From NCBI RefSeq assembly GCF_012516395.1, contig NZ_CP051206.1:3020501-3084500 (forward strand): DNA of 64,000 bases. The letters run 5' to 3'. This DNA is from Dolichospermum flos-aquae CCAP 1403/13F. GTDB taxonomy: Bacteria; Cyanobacteriota; Cyanobacteriia; Cyanobacteriales; Nostocaceae. The position numbers and the translations under genes were made by a program. Position 1 is the stretch's first letter. Each line of letters starts with the position of its first letter. Under the pieces are notes generated by a model. The model worked only from the letters and a program-made list of their open reading frames with translations. It had not been told where the DNA came from and made no database searches. Positions 63,348-64,000 of the stretch are shown here, piece by piece.

Positions 63348-64000
63348 CTACATTTTTATCTCAGGTTTTAACTTTTCAATTTTTTGAGTAAAGTATAATT
63401 CTTGATATTTAAGTTGTTGAGCTATTTCTAATCCTTTCTGAAATGCTGTTAATGCTTGTGTAGATTCTTGGCGTTCTAAATATAAGTCACCAATTTGGTC
63501 ATAAGCTGACATTAAACCATAAGAATTGTTAGCTAATGTTTGTGTTTCTATGAGAATTTGGCTAGTTTGTAAAGCTGCATCTATTTGTTTTTGTGAACGA
63601 TAAAAAGTAATTAATTTCTCTAATGCTTCTCCAGCTTTAGCGTATTGTTCTAATTGCCATGCACCAGTATAAGCTGCTTGATAATTATCAAAAGCCTGTT
63701 GTTTTAAATTGGGATCTTTTTGAGCTAGAGATTCATAATTTGCAGCTATCGCTAATTTCAAAGCTGGAATTTGACTCAAATTTTGTTCACGAGTATAAAC
63801 TTGGACTAATTTATTTAATATATCTATTGCTGCTTGTGGTTGTTTTCCTTGGGAATAGATATAAGCTAACTGTTGTAAATATCCTAATTCATTAGTTTTA
63901 TCACCCTGATTAATTGCCAAATTTAACAGTTTTTGGTAAGTATTAGCAGCTTGGGGATAATCAAACCAACTTAAATGTAATTCTCCAATATTTTTTAAAG
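63348..64000 (-). CDS. TPR-repeat protein, truncated by the window edge
   Basis: The frame is open to the right edge (upstream residues read GELHLSWFDYPQAANTYQKL). The visible 217 residues form tetratricopeptide repeats: LGYLQQLAYIYSQGKQPQAA, KQQAFDNYQAAYTGAWQLEQ, SAYDQIGDLYLERQESTQALTAF. Such proteins act as protein-protein scaffolds. The N-terminus is needed to judge localisation. It ends IEKLKPEIKM 20 bp before the terminator on the opposite strand. Confidence 0.8.
   Translation of the reverse strand, partial: LKNIGELHLSWFDYPQAANTYQKLLNLAINQGDKTNELGYLQQLAYIYSQGKQPQAAIDILNKLVQVYTREQNLSQIPALKLAIAANYESLAQKDPNLKQQAFDNYQAAYTGAWQLEQYAKAGEALEKLITFYRSQKQIDAALQTSQILIETQTLANNSYGLMSAYDQIGDLYLERQESTQALTAFQKGLEIAQQLKYQELYFTQKIEKLKPEIKM

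Overview
The window is from a filamentous cyanobacterium of the Nostocales type (Dolichospermum/Anabaena/Nostoc-like). The evidence is a phycocyanin operon cpcBACDEF followed by four cpcG-type linkers, many HIP1 (GCGATCGC) sites, heptanucleotide tandem repeats, a PatA-like regulator and several cyanobacteria-only hypothetical families. Base composition is AT-rich and intergenic regions are heavily colonised by small palindromic elements.

Layout. 1-2.8 kb: a frameshifted Calx-beta/RTX gene cut by the window edge, a PEP-CTERM-like exported protein, a tnpB fragment, a MITE-like repeat and a structured noncoding IS200/IS605-type element. 2.8-7.5 kb: ordinary chromosome (yebC, Uma2 nuclease, glk, histidine phosphatase, class I aminotransferase). 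8.0-26.3 kb: a biosynthetic gene cluster, with eight minus-strand genes reading NRPS, aminodeoxychorismate synthase, BacA-like prephenate decarboxylase, BacB-like bicupin, chorismate mutase, aminotransferase-GNAT fusion, methyltransferase and HDAC-like amidohydrolase, plus a convergent MATE exporter. 26.5-43.4 kb: housekeeping genes (NDH-2, ilvC, amidase, tRNA-His, sirB-cobA) mixed with small accessory items (Uma2, pentapeptide repeat, RAYT transposase with its REPs, Rpn nuclease, PIN and DUF433/DUF5615 toxin-antitoxin pairs, an IS982 element). 43.7-46 kb: a PatA-like regulator with a degenerate receiver, and rluD. 46.6-55.1 kb: the phycocyanin rod operon. 55.3-57.7 kb: msrB, a class II glutamine amidotransferase and a response-regulator remnant split by a MITE. 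57.8-62.7 kb: sulfate transport (two divergent sbpA genes, cysT, cysW, a NIL-domain protein). The right edge cuts a TPR protein.

How the cluster should work. The synthase makes 4-amino-4-deoxychorismate, the mutase converts it to 4-amino-4-deoxyprephenate, the BacA-like enzyme decarboxylates it, the BacB-like cupin moves the double bonds out of the ring, and the aminotransferase gives 2-amino-3-(4-amino-2-cyclohexen-1-ylidene)propionic acid. No bacilysin-type reductase is present, so the diene should persist. The NRPS (C-A-T-C-A-T-E-C) has two almost identical adenylation domains and would join two such residues. Acetylation (GNAT), methylation and deacetylation (HDAC-like) would tailor the product. 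This matches, from memory, the chemistry of the radiosumins, cyanobacterial trypsin-inhibiting dipeptides. I therefore call it a radiosumin-type cluster. The chemistry is derived from the gene set and has not been tested.

The second theme is small mobile DNA. There are two full copies and one relic of a structured RNA-like element with compensatory base changes, two of them inside the phycocyanin operon. There is a TA-targeting MITE family with about six copies, a 65-bp palindrome with three copies, and 24-nt insertions that sit in frame inside an IS982 transposase and an NRPS adenylation domain. A 172-nt candidate structured RNA lies just after cpcA.
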